Notes: a model not told the origin generated them from the letters alone. DNA of 64,000 nucleotides from Gordonia spumicola (GCF_009932475.1 NZ_BJOV01000005.1:2335067-2399066); one strand, 5' to 3'. Shown: positions 35,701 through 45,500, numbered from the stretch's first letter. Numbers and translations: made by a program.

Positions 35701-36777
35701 TCAGTAGTCGATCGTGTGCTGGGCGAGAATCGCCAGGATCTCGTCCTTCTGTGCCGGGTCGCGTTCGATGCGCGCGTCGACGTAGGCGTGGAAGTCTTCG
35801 ATCGGCTCGCCGAGGATCTCGACGGTCGACGTCCAGTCGCCGCCGTCGACGCGGTCCCAGATGTCAAGCAGTGAGCCCGCGACTCGCCCCTCGACGGTGT
35901 CGCCGTCGTCCCAGTCGGCCATCTCCCCGACGCCCCCGGTGTCGATCGAGTCGCCGTCGTCGAACACGTGTCGCGTGTCGCCGAGCAGGTGAGCGGCCAC
36001 CGCGACGGCGAACCCCTCGGTCCACGCGCAGGTCGGCGTCGTCGCCGTGGGCGTGGAGTGCTTCTCGCAGCCGACCACCTCGGGCAGACCGCCGCCCTCG
36101 GCCAGATGCGACTGGAACCAGTGCCCGGCCTCGTGCAGGATCACGTGCCTCGACTGGACGTCGGTGTGCCCGAGGATCACCTCGCCGGTCGCCTCATCGA
36201 AATAGGACGCGTCGGGTCCAGGCTTCGGCGCCCAGCGGACCACGAGCGGATCGCACATCGATTCCGTCCAGCAGTCGGGCGTGCCGGTGCTCCGCCGGCC
36301 GTAGAGGACGCCGAGGGTGTCGACGATCCGCCACGCCTGAGACGGGTCGTGGTCGTCGCCGACCACGACGTCGCCGAAGTCCTTCGACGACGTGGTCGCC
36401 TCGGTGCCGTACGTGAACTCCTCACCGTCGGCGTCGCTGACGACCGTGACCCGCGTCAGGGCGCTCGCCGACCGGAACGTCATGCTCCGGCTCGGTCCCT
36501 CGGGCGCGCACGCCCGCCATGATCCGTCGGCGGAGTCGGTCTGACCTCTGTGGACCACGACGGGCCCGGACGACTGCTGTTCGACGAGTTCCCAGTCGAC
36601 GCGCCGCGCGGGAGCGGTGGTGACCGGAAGGTCCGTGCCGCGTTCGGCGTCCGGCGACGAGTACTGCAGCACCCCGGACAGGCACGCCTCCGGCCGGACG
36701 TCGTGGCCGGTGACGACGACCGCGGCGACCGCCACCGCCGCCAGCCCGATCCCGCTCAACGCTCTGGTGACGCCCAC
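35701..36777 (-). CDS. Secreted or membrane-anchored zinc metallopeptidase (HEXXH)
   Basis: A 358-residue protein. A hydrophobic N-terminus (ALSGIGLAAVAVAAVVV) forms a signal peptide or anchor. The HEAGH zinc-protease motif in HVILHEAGHWFQSH lies near residue 215, with a downstream acidic helix WTEGFAVAVAAHLLGD that may supply the third ligand. Several cysteines (DCWTESMC, GCEKH, TCAW) suggest disulfides. GTG 36777 is preferred to ATG 36810 because GGGGGAG lies 8 nt before it. I cannot name the family; it resembles predicted neutral zinc metallopeptidases of actinomycetes. It ends 170 bp upstream of ureA. Confidence 0.68.
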   Translation of the reverse strand: MGVTRALSGIGLAAVAVAAVVVTGHDVRPEACLSGVLQYSSPDAERGTDLPVTTAPARRVDWELVEQQSSGPVVVHRGQTDSADGSWRACAPEGPSRSMTFRSASALTRVTVVSDADGEEFTYGTEATTSSKDFGDVVVGDDHDPSQAWRIVDTLGVLYGRRSTGTPDCWTESMCDPLVVRWAPKPGPDASYFDEATGEVILGHTDVQSRHVILHEAGHWFQSHLAEGGGLPEVVGCEKHSTPTATTPTCAWTEGFAVAVAAHLLGDTRHVFDDGDSIDTGGVGEMADWDDGDTVEGRVAGSLLDIWDRVDGGDWTSTVEILGEPIEDFHAYVDARIERDPAQKDEILAILAQHTIDY

Positions 36778-36932
36778 GTGATTGCTCCCCCGAGTCCGAT
36801 TGCCCACCATTAACGAACGGTGTTCATAATCGGAGGGCGGTGGTCGACTGTCAAGCGATGCGACGCTTTGCGAACCTTGTCGCCGCGTGCCCCTACACCG
36901 CCGCGCGCACTCGCGCGCGGCGAGCACGAAAA

Positions 36933-36960
36933 TGTGACAGAACCACCGACGGCTGTCACA
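36933..36960. promoter_or_regulatory. Perfect 8-bp inverted repeat in a long gap
   Basis: TGTGACAG (36933-36940) and CTGTCACA (36953-36960) are separated by 12 nt. The gap 36778-36993 has no other gene and must hold the metallopeptidase promoter. The dyad may be an operator; it is too widely spaced for a CRP site. Confidence 0.4.
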
Positions 36961-37049
36961 TCCGACCCGCGTACGACGATCACACGAGTGTGCATGTTCG
37001 AAATCAGCCAGTCGGACGCCCGGAGACCGGGAGTCGACCGCCTCGCCCG

Positions 37050-37229
37050 GTGCGTCCCGCCGTCGCCGGGCGGCACGACATCCGTCGTCTCGCAGATGCG
37101 TGCGGCCGCACCGCGGCGCTCGACGACCACGTGACCGACGTCCTCCACCCCGTCGACCCGATCAGGGTGCGCCACGGCTCCCCCGCGATGCTGTGGGTGC
37201 GACAGGGCTTCCCCTTCACCGACGACTGA
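37050..37229 (+). CDS. Small hypothetical protein, perhaps N-terminally frameshifted
   Basis: A 59-residue frame from GTG 37050 reads VRPAVAGRHDIRRLADACGR and ends LWVRQGFPFTDD. More than 90 percent of its third positions are G or C, the mark of a real gene here. In the preceding frame an ATG at 36994 opens MFEISQSDARRPGVDRLAR with similar codon use and would join it if one base were added near 37045-37052. I do not recognise the family. It is convergent with the TRIC gene 5 nt downstream. Confidence 0.45.
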   Translation: MRPAVAGRHDIRRLADACGRTAALDDHVTDVLHPVDPIRVRHGSPAMLWVRQGFPFTDD

Positions 37230-37233
37230 CGCC

Positions 37234-37902
37234 TCAGCGGCCGACGTAGTGCGGGCGCGGGCCGTGCCAGCTGTACTTCACGGCGGCCAGGCGAACCACG
37301 GTGATCAACGCCGCGCACGACAGCCCGATCCACGGGCGGTACCAGTCGAAGTGCATGACCGTCGTGGTGACGACCGCTCCGGCGAACGCCGGGATGGCGT
37401 ACAGCGGCTCGTCGGTGCGCAGCACGGCGGGGATGCGACCGGACAGCAGGTCGCGGATGACACCGCCACCCACTCCGGTGATCAGTCCGAGCAACGCGGC
37501 GGCGGGCGGGGCGACGCCCCACTGGTAGCCGACGGCCGTCCCGGTGACGACGAACAGGCCGAGCCCGACCGCATCGGTGACCTCGAGCGGCCACCGCTGC
37601 AGCGCGGCGGGCGGATGCCAGAAGAAGATCACCAGACCGGTCAGTGCGGCGGCGACCAGGAAGGTGAAGTCGGTGAACGCGACGGGCGGGGTCCTGCCGA
37701 TCAGCAGGTCGCGGATCACACCGCCGCCGAGCGCCGTCATCACCGCCAGGAAGACGATGCCGACGATGTCGAGGTTGCGTCGCACCGCGATCAGCGCGCC
37801 CGACGCCGCGAACGCCACCACGCCGACCGTCTCACCGATCTGCTGGACCATCGACGCGGCGTCGTCGAAGCTGCTCGCCAGTATCGCGTCCACTGCGGTC
37901 AC
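37234..37902 (-). CDS. TRIC-family cation channel (UPF0126)
   Basis: A 222-residue membrane protein with seven predicted helices arranged as two repeats of three plus one. The duplicated motif GGGVIRDLLIG (near 58) and GGGVIRDLLSG (near 145) is the signature of bacterial TRIC / UPF0126 trimeric intracellular cation channels, which conduct K+ or other monovalent cations. The in-between segment VTDAVGLGLFVVTGTAVGYQ also fits. It is monocistronic and divergent from the gene at 37995. Confidence 0.88.
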   Translation of the reverse strand: MTAVDAILASSFDDAASMVQQIGETVGVVAFAASGALIAVRRNLDIVGIVFLAVMTALGGGVIRDLLIGRTPPVAFTDFTFLVAAALTGLVIFFWHPPAALQRWPLEVTDAVGLGLFVVTGTAVGYQWGVAPPAAALLGLITGVGGGVIRDLLSGRIPAVLRTDEPLYAIPAFAGAVVTTTVMHFDWYRPWIGLSCAALITVVRLAAVKYSWHGPRPHYVGR

Positions 37903-37994
37903 GTCCCTTCGTGTCGGCGTCGTGCACGAGGATTATCCGGCATCGGCGCGCATACGATGGCGTCGACCCGTCCGACCAGAAGAGGAGGCCTCCC

Positions 37995-38234
37995 GTGGCC
38001 AAGAAGAAGTGGAACCAGCTCACCCCCGGCCAGAAGGGTGTGATCATCGGCACGGCGGCCGTCGACGCGGCGTTGCGCGTGTGGGCGGGCAGTGACCTCG
38101 CGAGCCGTCGCCCCGACGAGGTCAACGGACCGAAATGGCTGTGGGGCGCGGGTCTGTCGCTGGTCAACACCGCGGGAGTGCTGCCCGTCCTCTACCTCGT
38201 GAAGGGTCGGCGGGTCGCGCCATCGGTAGGCTGA
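37995..38234 (+). CDS. Small two-helix membrane protein, hypothetical
   Basis: A 79-residue protein starting VAKKKWNQLTPGQKGVIIGT with GAGGAGG 7 nt before the GTG. Two hydrophobic helices (about 15-32 and 50-70, LSLVNTAGVLPVLYLVKGR) are joined by a loop with PDEVNGPKWLW. The pattern resembles small actinobacterial DUF proteins annotated only as hypothetical. Its 3' end covers the likely promoter of the TerD-AIM24 gene, 5 bp downstream. Confidence 0.7.
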   Translation: MAKKKWNQLTPGQKGVIIGTAAVDAALRVWAGSDLASRRPDEVNGPKWLWGAGLSLVNTAGVLPVLYLVKGRRVAPSVG

Positions 38235-38239
38235 CCGAT

Positions 38240-39595
38240 GTGAGGTCATTGTCCCCCGGCGAGAATCTTCCGCTCGGCTCCTCGACCGTCCGCGTGGCCG
38301 TGCGCAGCGCGTCGCCGGTCAACACGTCGGCACTGCTGCTGACCGCGAACGGCCGGGTCCGGTCGGACGCCGACTTCGTGTTCTACAACCAGCCGACGGC
38401 GCGCGGCGTGCGGTACCACGACGAGGGAAGCGCCGACGTGATCACCGTCGACACGACCGCGGTGGACCGCGACATCGAGATGATCGCGATCACCGCCAGC
38501 CTCGACGGCACCGGACCGCAGTCGTTCGCCACCGCGGGTGCGCTGTCGGCCACCGTGACCGACGCGAGCGGCACGGGTGTCGCCGAGTTCGTCGTCCCCG
38601 GCCTGACCAGCGAGACCGCCGTCGTCTGCCTCGAGGTGTACCGGCGCGCGGACGCCTGGAAGGTGCGGGCCCTCGGCCAGGGGTACGACACCGGGCTCGC
38701 CGGTCTGGCGACCGCGTTCGGCATCACCGTCGACGACCCCGAACCGGAGCCCGCCGCGCCGCGGGTCGCCGATCCGCAGCCGTGGCCGCCGACCCCGTCA
38801 CCGCCCGCCGCCGCCTCTCCCGTTCCGAATCCGGCCGTCCCGTCCCACCCTGGAGGACCCATGCAGAGCGAACTGTTCACCCCGGCGCACGCGGAGGTCC
38901 AGACACGGGGCATCCAGAAGCAGGGCAGCAAGATGTGCCGTGTCGGCCTCGACGGCGAGATCATGGCCCGGCAAGGATCGATGGTCGCGTACCAGGGCAA
39001 CCTGCACTTCGAGGGACTCGGCGCGGGCGGCTTCGGCCGCATGATGCGCCAGGCGATGACCGGTGAGGGCGTCCCCCTGATGAAGGTGACCGGCCGCGGC
39101 GACCTGTTCCTCGCCGACAACGCGTGCGAGGTCCACCTCATCGACCTCGACGGATCGGACGGCCTGACGATCAACGGCGCCAACGTCCTCGCCTTCGAGC
39201 CGTCCCTCCAATACAACGTGGAACGGATGCACGGAGCGGGATCGATGAGCAACGCGGGCATGTTCAACTGCGTGTTCCGCGGCCGGGGCCGCATCGCCAT
39301 CACCACCAACGGCACCCCGGTGGTGCTCAACGTCGCGGGCGACACCTTCGCCGACCCGCAGGCCGCCGTCGCATGGTCGTCGAGCCTGCAGACGTCGGTG
39401 AAGACGAACGACAGCTTCGGCATGGGCACGATCATGGGCCGCAGCACAGGCGAACGGTTCACCCTCGCCTTCGGCGGCCAGGGATTCGTCGTCGTCCAGC
39501 CGTCCGAGCAGCCTCCGGGCGGCTTCATCGGCGGAACCGGCAAGGGTCAGGACGCAGGCGTCGGCGGCATGCTCGGCGGCTTCCTAGGACGCTGA
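38240..39595 (+). CDS. TerD-AIM24 fusion protein
   Basis: A 451-residue cytoplasmic protein. Residues 1-165 are a TerD/CABP domain of the tellurite-resistance and stress family (SLSPGENLPLGSS, FVFYNQP, CLEVYRRADAWKVRALGQGY). A Pro-rich linker spans about 172-208. Residues 212-451 are an AIM24 domain (beta-rich, with MARQGSMVAYQGNL, GRGDLFLAD and a Gly-rich end). TerD domains bind calcium and act in stress-associated membrane complexes; AIM24 is a membrane-linked beta fold of uncertain function. GTG 38240 sits 7 nt after a TAGGCT -10 box (38227-38232), which suggests a leaderless transcript made from inside the previous gene. Confidence 0.82.
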   Translation: MRSLSPGENLPLGSSTVRVAVRSASPVNTSALLLTANGRVRSDADFVFYNQPTARGVRYHDEGSADVITVDTTAVDRDIEMIAITASLDGTGPQSFATAGALSATVTDASGTGVAEFVVPGLTSETAVVCLEVYRRADAWKVRALGQGYDTGLAGLATAFGITVDDPEPEPAAPRVADPQPWPPTPSPPAAASPVPNPAVPSHPGGPMQSELFTPAHAEVQTRGIQKQGSKMCRVGLDGEIMARQGSMVAYQGNLHFEGLGAGGFGRMMRQAMTGEGVPLMKVTGRGDLFLADNACEVHLIDLDGSDGLTINGANVLAFEPSLQYNVERMHGAGSMSNAGMFNCVFRGRGRIAITTNGTPVVLNVAGDTFADPQAAVAWSSSLQTSVKTNDSFGMGTIMGRSTGERFTLAFGGQGFVVVQPSEQPPGGFIGGTGKGQDAGVGGMLGGFLGR

Positions 39596-41005
39596 CCGCC
39601 CCAGCACCGCACGCAGCGTCGCCCCGAACTCCCGTGCGTCGCGGGCTCCGAGCCTGGCGTAGTTCAGCACGAGCCCGGAGATCGGGTGCCGCGACGACTG
39701 ACTGCTCAGGGCGCGCGTGCGCCACCCCTCCCGTTCGAGGGCGGCGACGACGGCGTCGTCGTCGCGGCCGGGCAGCAGGACGCACAGGTGCAGTCCGGCC
39801 TCGACGCCGGTGACGGTCAGGCCGGGGCATTCGTTCGAGAGCGCCTCCACCAGCCGCGACCGGCGATCGCTGTACACGCGCGACGCCCGCGCGAGATGAC
39901 GGTCCATCGAGCCCGCCGCGATGAACTCCCCCAACGCGTCCGCGGGCAGCGCCGACGGTCCGCGCCGGTGGACGGCCAACCAGCGTTCGACGTCCCGCCG
40001 CAACGCGGCGGGCGGCAGGCACCACGCCACCCGCAGATCGGGTGACAGCGACTTGGACGACGTCCCGACGTATGCCACGTTCTCGGCCCCGCCCGGCAGG
40101 GTCGCGAGAGCGGGAAGCGGTGCGACGCCGTAGCGGAACTCTCCGTCGTAGTCGTCCTCGATCACCAGCGATCCGGTCCGCACCGCCCACTCGACGAGCG
40201 CGACCCGGCGGTCGACGCTCACCCGGTGGCCGAGCGGGTACTGATGCGCGGGTGTGGTGAACACGACGCCCGGCGCGTCGCCGAGGAGTCGCACGTCGAT
40301 GCCGTCCGGATCCACGGGATGAAACCGCAGGTCGAGGCCTTGTTCTCGGGCCATGAGGACCGCGCCCCGGTACCCGGGGTCTTCGATGTGGAACGGGATC
40401 GGCCCGTGGTCGGCGTGCCGCGCCGCGAATACCGCGCAGAGCGCCCCTACCGCCGAGCGGGAGCTGTCGAAGAGGAGCGGGTCGGCCGCGGCGATCCCCC
40501 GATGACGCCGGAGATGCCCGGCCAACGCGGCCCGGAGGACGGGACTCGGCTCGTCCCACGGGTTCAACCCGGCCATTCCGGCCGCCGCGACGGCACGGAC
40601 CGCTCGGCGCCACTCCCGCTCGTCGACGAGGGTCGCGTCCGGGATTCCGGGTCTCAGGTCGCGCCGTGACCGTCCGGCACGCGGCGCGACCGTCGGCTCC
40701 GGCGGCGCGTCGCTGCGCCCGCGCGTGCGTGCTCCCGCCCGTGCGGCCTGACCGGCTCCGCTGCTGACCCTGGTGCCCGATCCCTGGTCGGAGACGACGA
40801 ATCCCGCTGCGGCCAGCTCGTCGAACGCCCGGACGACGGTGCCCCTGGACAGGCCGGTCTGCTGGGCGAGCGACCGACTGGACGGTATCCGGTCGCCGTC
40901 GACGAGACCTCCGTCGGCGATGGTGTCGACGATCGCCTCCACCAGTTCGGACGCGCCGGACACGTCGGGAAGCACGAGCGATCCGGAGCGAGGGGGACGT
41001 GCCAT
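39584..41005 (-). CDS. MocR-type GntR/aminotransferase regulator
   Basis: A 473-residue MocR (PdxR-like) regulator. The GntR winged helix spans 15-80 (GDRIPSSRSLAQQTGLSRGT, then DELAAAGFVVSDQGSGTRV). After a charged linker, a fold-type I aminotransferase domain follows (about 125-470), with EDDYDGEFRYG near 240 and the PLP-lysine motif YVGTSSKSLSPDLRVAW. MocR proteins sense PLP or an aldimine and usually control vitamin B6 or amino-acid genes. It is divergent from the aminotransferase at 41091, with repeated AGTGGWCC sites between them. Its 3' end overlaps the TerD-AIM24 gene by 12 nt, convergent. Confidence 0.85.
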   Translation of the reverse strand: MARPPRSGSLVLPDVSGASELVEAIVDTIADGGLVDGDRIPSSRSLAQQTGLSRGTVVRAFDELAAAGFVVSDQGSGTRVSSGAGQAARAGARTRGRSDAPPEPTVAPRAGRSRRDLRPGIPDATLVDEREWRRAVRAVAAAGMAGLNPWDEPSPVLRAALAGHLRRHRGIAAADPLLFDSSRSAVGALCAVFAARHADHGPIPFHIEDPGYRGAVLMAREQGLDLRFHPVDPDGIDVRLLGDAPGVVFTTPAHQYPLGHRVSVDRRVALVEWAVRTGSLVIEDDYDGEFRYGVAPLPALATLPGGAENVAYVGTSSKSLSPDLRVAWCLPPAALRRDVERWLAVHRRGPSALPADALGEFIAAGSMDRHLARASRVYSDRRSRLVEALSNECPGLTVTGVEAGLHLCVLLPGRDDDAVVAALEREGWRTRALSSQSSRHPISGLVLNYARLGARDAREFGATLRAVLGRSAS

Positions 41006-41023
41006 ACCGACAGGATACCGACG

Positions 41024-41055
41024 AGTGGTCCAACGGAATTCGCAAATAGTGGACC
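41024..41055. promoter_or_regulatory. Repeated AGTGGWCC sites between MocR and aminotransferase genes
   Basis: AGTGGTCC (41024-41031) and AGTGGACC (41048-41055) are direct repeats 24 bp apart. They also contain the inverted pair GGTCCA / TGGACC. Direct repeats in the divergent promoter are typical MocR operators. Confidence 0.55.
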
Positions 41056-41090
41056 TTCTGACAAGCCCACCCAGCGGGTGGAATGAGGGC

Positions 41091-42353
41091 ATGACAACGT
41101 TCCGACAGTCTCATCGTCTCCGCAACGTCCGATACGACGTCCGCGGCCCCATCCTCACCGAAGCCATGCGTCTGGAGGCGCAGGGGCACGACGTCCTGCG
41201 CCTGAACCTGGGCAACATGCGTCCGTTCGGCCTCGAGGCCGACCCCGAGATCGTCGCCGCCGTCACCGCCGGACTCGATGCCGCGCAGGCGTACTCCGAC
41301 TCGCGCGGGCTGCCGCAGGCCCGGGAAGCCGTCGCCGACCACTACCGGCGTCAGGGTGTCGGAGCCGTGTCGTCCGACGACGTGTTCCTCGGCAACGGGG
41401 TCAGCGAACTGATCACGCTCACCCTGCAGGCACTCGTCAATCCCGGCGACGAGATCCTCGTCCCCGCACCGGACTATCCGACGTGGACCGGGGCCGTTCA
41501 CCTGACGGGCGGCGTCCCCGTGCATTACCTGGCCGACGAGGCGAACGGGTGGAACCCGTCGATCGACGACATCGAATCGAAGATCACGCCGCGCACCACG
41601 GCCCTCGTGCTCATCAACCCGAACAATCCGACGGGAGCCGTATACAGCGAGGAGACCGTGCGCGGGATCGCCGACATCGCGCGCAGGCATGGGCTCGTCC
41701 TGCTCAGCGACGAGATCTACGAGGAGCTCGTGTTCGGCGACGCGCGCCATCACCACGCGGCCCGCGCGGCGGGCGACGACGTCCTCTGCCTGACGTTCGG
41801 CGGCCTCTCCAAGTCGTACCGGGTGTGCGGCTACCGGGCGGGATGGGTCGTCGCGACCGGCCCGCTCGAGGAGGCGTCGGACCTCCTCGAAGGCCTCACG
41901 CTGCTCGCCAACATGCGGGTGTGCCCGAACGTGACCGGCCAACACGCCATCCCGGCGGCCTTGGGATCGGAGCGATCGCCCGAGACCGTCGACCCCGGAG
42001 GACGATTGGAACACCGACTCGCACACACGGCCGCCGCACTGAACGCGATCCCCGGCGTCAGCTGCGTGGCGCCGCGCGGAGCGCTGTACTGCTTCCCCCG
42101 CATCGACACCGAGATGTACGGGATCACCGACGACGAGGAGTTCGTCGTCGACCTCTTGCGGTCCGAACACCTCCTGGTGACCCACGGAACCGGCTTCAAC
42201 TGGCCCGAACCCGACCACTTCCGGATCGTGTGCCTGCCGGACACCGACGTACTGGACCGTGCCCTCGCATCGATCGCGGACTATCTCGCGCGGCGTCGGG
42301 AGGCGGTCCGGGTCGGTGGTCGCGCCCTGGCCGCCACGGCGCGGCGGAGCTGA
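41091..42353 (+). CDS. Class I PLP-dependent aminotransferase (AlaT-like)
   Basis: A 420-residue aminotransferase. Family motifs: LRLNLGNMRPFGLEAD near the start, AYSDSRGLPQAREAVADHY, LINPNNPTGAVYSEE near 180, the PLP-binding lysine in FGGLSKSYRVCGYRAGW near 240 and HFRIVCLP near the C-terminus. The overall plan matches alanine/valine-pyruvate aminotransferases (AlaT, AspC subgroup). The ATG at 41091 gives a normal family length. It is divergent from a MocR regulator, its likely controller, and ends before a hairpin upstream of narG. Confidence 0.85.
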   Translation: MTTFRQSHRLRNVRYDVRGPILTEAMRLEAQGHDVLRLNLGNMRPFGLEADPEIVAAVTAGLDAAQAYSDSRGLPQAREAVADHYRRQGVGAVSSDDVFLGNGVSELITLTLQALVNPGDEILVPAPDYPTWTGAVHLTGGVPVHYLADEANGWNPSIDDIESKITPRTTALVLINPNNPTGAVYSEETVRGIADIARRHGLVLLSDEIYEELVFGDARHHHAARAAGDDVLCLTFGGLSKSYRVCGYRAGWVVATGPLEEASDLLEGLTLLANMRVCPNVTGQHAIPAALGSERSPETVDPGGRLEHRLAHTAAALNAIPGVSCVAPRGALYCFPRIDTEMYGITDDEEFVVDLLRSEHLLVTHGTGFNWPEPDHFRIVCLPDTDVLDRALASIADYLARRREAVRVGGRALAATARRS

Positions 42354-42376
42354 AGCGGTCGACGCCGGATGCTTGA

Positions 42377-42404
42377 CTCCCGGTGCTCGGTGGACCACCG
42401 GGAG
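42377..42404 (+). terminator. Hairpin after the aminotransferase gene
   Basis: CTCCCGGT (42377-42384) pairs perfectly with ACCGGGAG (42397-42404) over a 12-nt loop, 24 nt after the aminotransferase stop. It separates that gene from the nar promoter. Confidence 0.6.
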
Positions 42405-42426
42405 CGTCGGCGATCTGCTCGGCCTT

Positions 42427-42446
42427 TTCGGGACTTTGGTCCCCAC
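42427..42446 (+). promoter_or_regulatory. Candidate DosR (DevR) box upstream of narG
   Basis: The 20-mer TTCGGGACTTTGGTCCCCAC matches the mycobacterial DosR consensus TTSGGGACTWWAGTCCCSAA at 18 of 20 positions (mismatches at 12 and 20). Its centre is about 90 bp before the narG start. It suggests induction of nitrate respiration by hypoxia or NO through a DosRS system. Confidence 0.6.
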
Positions 42447-42514
42447 TTGGCGCCGTACTCGCAGGTGGTCGCGACGGCCACGTGCAACACGCGAAAGCCT
42501 CGAATGACGCGGCC

Positions 42515-42520
42515 TACAGT
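42515..42520 (+). promoter_or_regulatory. -10 box of the nar operon
   Basis: TACAGT ends 6 nt before the narG ATG (42527), and there is no Shine-Dalgarno. It is a candidate leaderless promoter downstream of the DosR-like box. Confidence 0.5.
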
Positions 42521-42526
42521 GCGGAC

Positions 42527-45500
42527 ATGGCACCGTCTGATTCGGTTCAGGGCTCGGCAGCACAGGCGCTCCTCGAGGTGGGCAGGTTCTTCACCCGATG
42601 GGACGAGACCGACGACGGTCGAGCCGTGTTCCGCGAGGGTGGACGCGCGGGCGACGTGTTCTATCGGGACCGCTGGAGCCACGACAAGATCGTCCGTTCG
42701 ACGCACGGCGTGAACTGCACCGGTTCGTGTTCGTGGAAGGTGTACGTCAAAGACGGAATCATCACGTGGGAGACGCAGGAGACGGACTATCCGTCGGTCG
42801 GCCCGGACCGCCCGGAGTACGAACCGCGTGGCTGCCCGCGCGGTGCGGCGTTCTCCTGGTACACCTACTCCCCCACGCGCGTCCGGCATCCCTACGCGCG
42901 TGGCGTCCTACTGGAGATGTACCGCGAGGCGAAGTCCCGGCTCGGCGATCCGGTTCTCGCCTGGGCCGACGTCGTCGAGGATCCGTTACGCCGACGGTCG
43001 TATCAGCAGGCCCGAGGCAAAGGCGGTCTCGTCCGGGTGACGTGGGACGAGGCCGTCGAGATGGCGGCCGCCGCACACGTGAACACGATCAAGAAGTACG
43101 GCCCGGACCGGTGCGCCGGGTTCTCCCCGATCCCGGCCATGTCGATGGTCAGTCACTGCGTCGGCACCCGATTCATGCAGCTCATCGGCGGCGTGATGAC
43201 GTCTTTCTACGACTGGTACGCCGACCTCCCGGTCGCCAGCCCACAGGTGTTCGGCGATCAGACGGACGTTCCGGAGTCCGGCGATTGGTGGGACGCATCG
43301 TATTTGATGATGTGGGGCTCCAATGTCCCGGTGACCCGCACACCGGACGCGCACTGGATGGCGGAAGTCCGGTATCGCGGCACGAAGGTCGTCACGGTGT
43401 CGCCCGACTACGCGGACAACACGAAGTTCGCCGACGAATGGCTGCCCGCCCAAGCCGGCACCGACGCCGCGTTGGCGATGGCTATGGGACATGTGATTCT
43501 CACAGAGTTCTACGTCGACCGCGACACCCCGTTCTTCTCCGACTTCACCCGCAAGTACACCGACCTCCCGTTCCTCATTCACCTCGAGGACAAGGACGGC
43601 AGGCTGGTGCCCGGCAAGTTCGTGACCGCCGACGAACTCACGGGCGAACACCCGGACGAAGACGTGTGGAAGACCGTCCTGATCGACGACGAGACCGGTG
43701 AGCCGCTGGTTCCGAACGGAACTCTCGGGCACCGGTACGCGGCGTCCGGCGAAGGACTGTGGAACCTCGACCTACAGGGGATCACACCGCGTCTCACCTT
43801 GATCGACGACGACGCCGCCACGCCGGTCGAAGTGGCGTTCCCGGCATTCGACGCGCCGGACGGCAGCGGGTCGATCATCACCCGCGGCGTGCCCGCACGA
43901 CCGTTCGGCGACGGCCTGGTGACGACCGTCTACGACTTGTTGCTCGCCCAGTACGGGGTGGGCCGCGACGGGCTTCCCGGTCGGTGGCCGAGCGGGTACG
44001 ACGACGCGGACTCGCCGTACACGCCCGCCTGGCAGGCGGAGATCACGAGTGTTCCCGCGGACGCCGCGATCCGGATCGCACGCGAGTTCGCGACCAACGC
44101 GGAAGAATCCGGCGGACGGTCGATGATCATCATGGGCGCGGGCATCTGCCAGTGGTTCCACGGCGACACGACCTACCGCGCGATTCTCGCGATGCTCATC
44201 CTGACCGGCTGCATGGGCCGCAACGGGGGCGGCTGGGCCCACTACGTCGGCCAGGAGAAGTGCCGGCCCATCACGGGCTGGATATCCCTCGCCAACGCTC
44301 TCGACTGGACGCGGCCCCCGCGTACCCAACCCGGCACGTCGTACTGGTACATGCACACCGACCAGTGGCGCAACGACGGCTATTCGACGTCCGCGCTGAC
44401 GTCACCGTTGTCGTCGGGCACCCTCGACGGGATGCACACGGCGGACGCGATCGCGCAGTCCGCGCGTCTGGGGTGGATGCCGTTCTATCCGCAGTTCTCC
44501 GCCAATCCGTTGGACGTCGCCGATGCGGCCCGGGCCGCGGTCGACGCGGGCGAGGCGCGGGACGCGGCGTCGTACGTCGCGGACGAGTTGGTCGGCGGCG
44601 GTTTGACACCCGCGATCTCCGACGTCGACGCACCGGAGAACTGGCCGCGCACCTTGGTGCTGTGGCGGTCGAATCTGCTGGGATCGTCGGCGAAGGGCGA
44701 CGAGTACTTCCTGCGGCACCTGTTGGGGACGCACCACAATGTGCTCGGTCACGAGAATCCCGAGGCTCCCCGTCCGACCGAGGTGACATGGCACGAGGAC
44801 GCCCCCGAGGGCAAACTCGATCTGCTGCTGTCGGCGGACTTCCGGATGACGTCGACGACGCTGCTGAGCGACATCGTGTTGCCCGCGGCGACGTGGTACG
44901 AGAAGCACGATCTGAGTTCGACGGACATGCATCCGTTCGTGCACGCGTTCACCCCGGCGATCGATCCACCGTGGGAGGCGAAATCGGACTTCGACCTGTT
45001 CCACGCGCTGGCAGCGGAACTGTCACGACAGGCGAAGACTCATTTGGGGACACGCCACGACCTGGTGAGCACGCCGGTGCAGCACGACACCCCGGGCGAG
45101 GCCGCCCAACCGCATGGGCGGGTCGTCGATTGGCGCGCCGGCGGGCCCGCGAAGCCGGGCGCGAACATGCCGAACTTCCAGGTGGTGGAACGCGACTACA
45201 CGGCCATCGCCGACAAGCTCGCGACGGTCGGACCACTCGCGGACACGCTCGGCTTCACGGTCAAGAACGTCACCTACGACATCGCTTCCCAGATCCCGAA
45301 GCTGGCCGCGTCCAACGGGGTGATGCCGTCCGGCGCCGGTGAGGGACGTCCGGCGATCGACACCGACGCCGGACTCGCCGAAGCGATCCTGCTGTTCTCC
45401 GGCACCACCAACGGCGAGTTGGCCGTCGACGGTTTCCACAAGCTGGAGAAGCGCGTCGGCAAGCGGCTCGTCGATCTGGCCGAGGGCTCCGAGGAGAAGC

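Noticed and set aside
36933..36960. CRP/cAMP-receptor site
   Set aside because: The TGTGA and TCACA half-sites are 18 nt apart instead of 6.
39525..42563. 1012-codon minus-strand ORF
   Set aside because: It runs through the antisense of the aminotransferase and out of frame through the MocR gene; composition is shadow-like.
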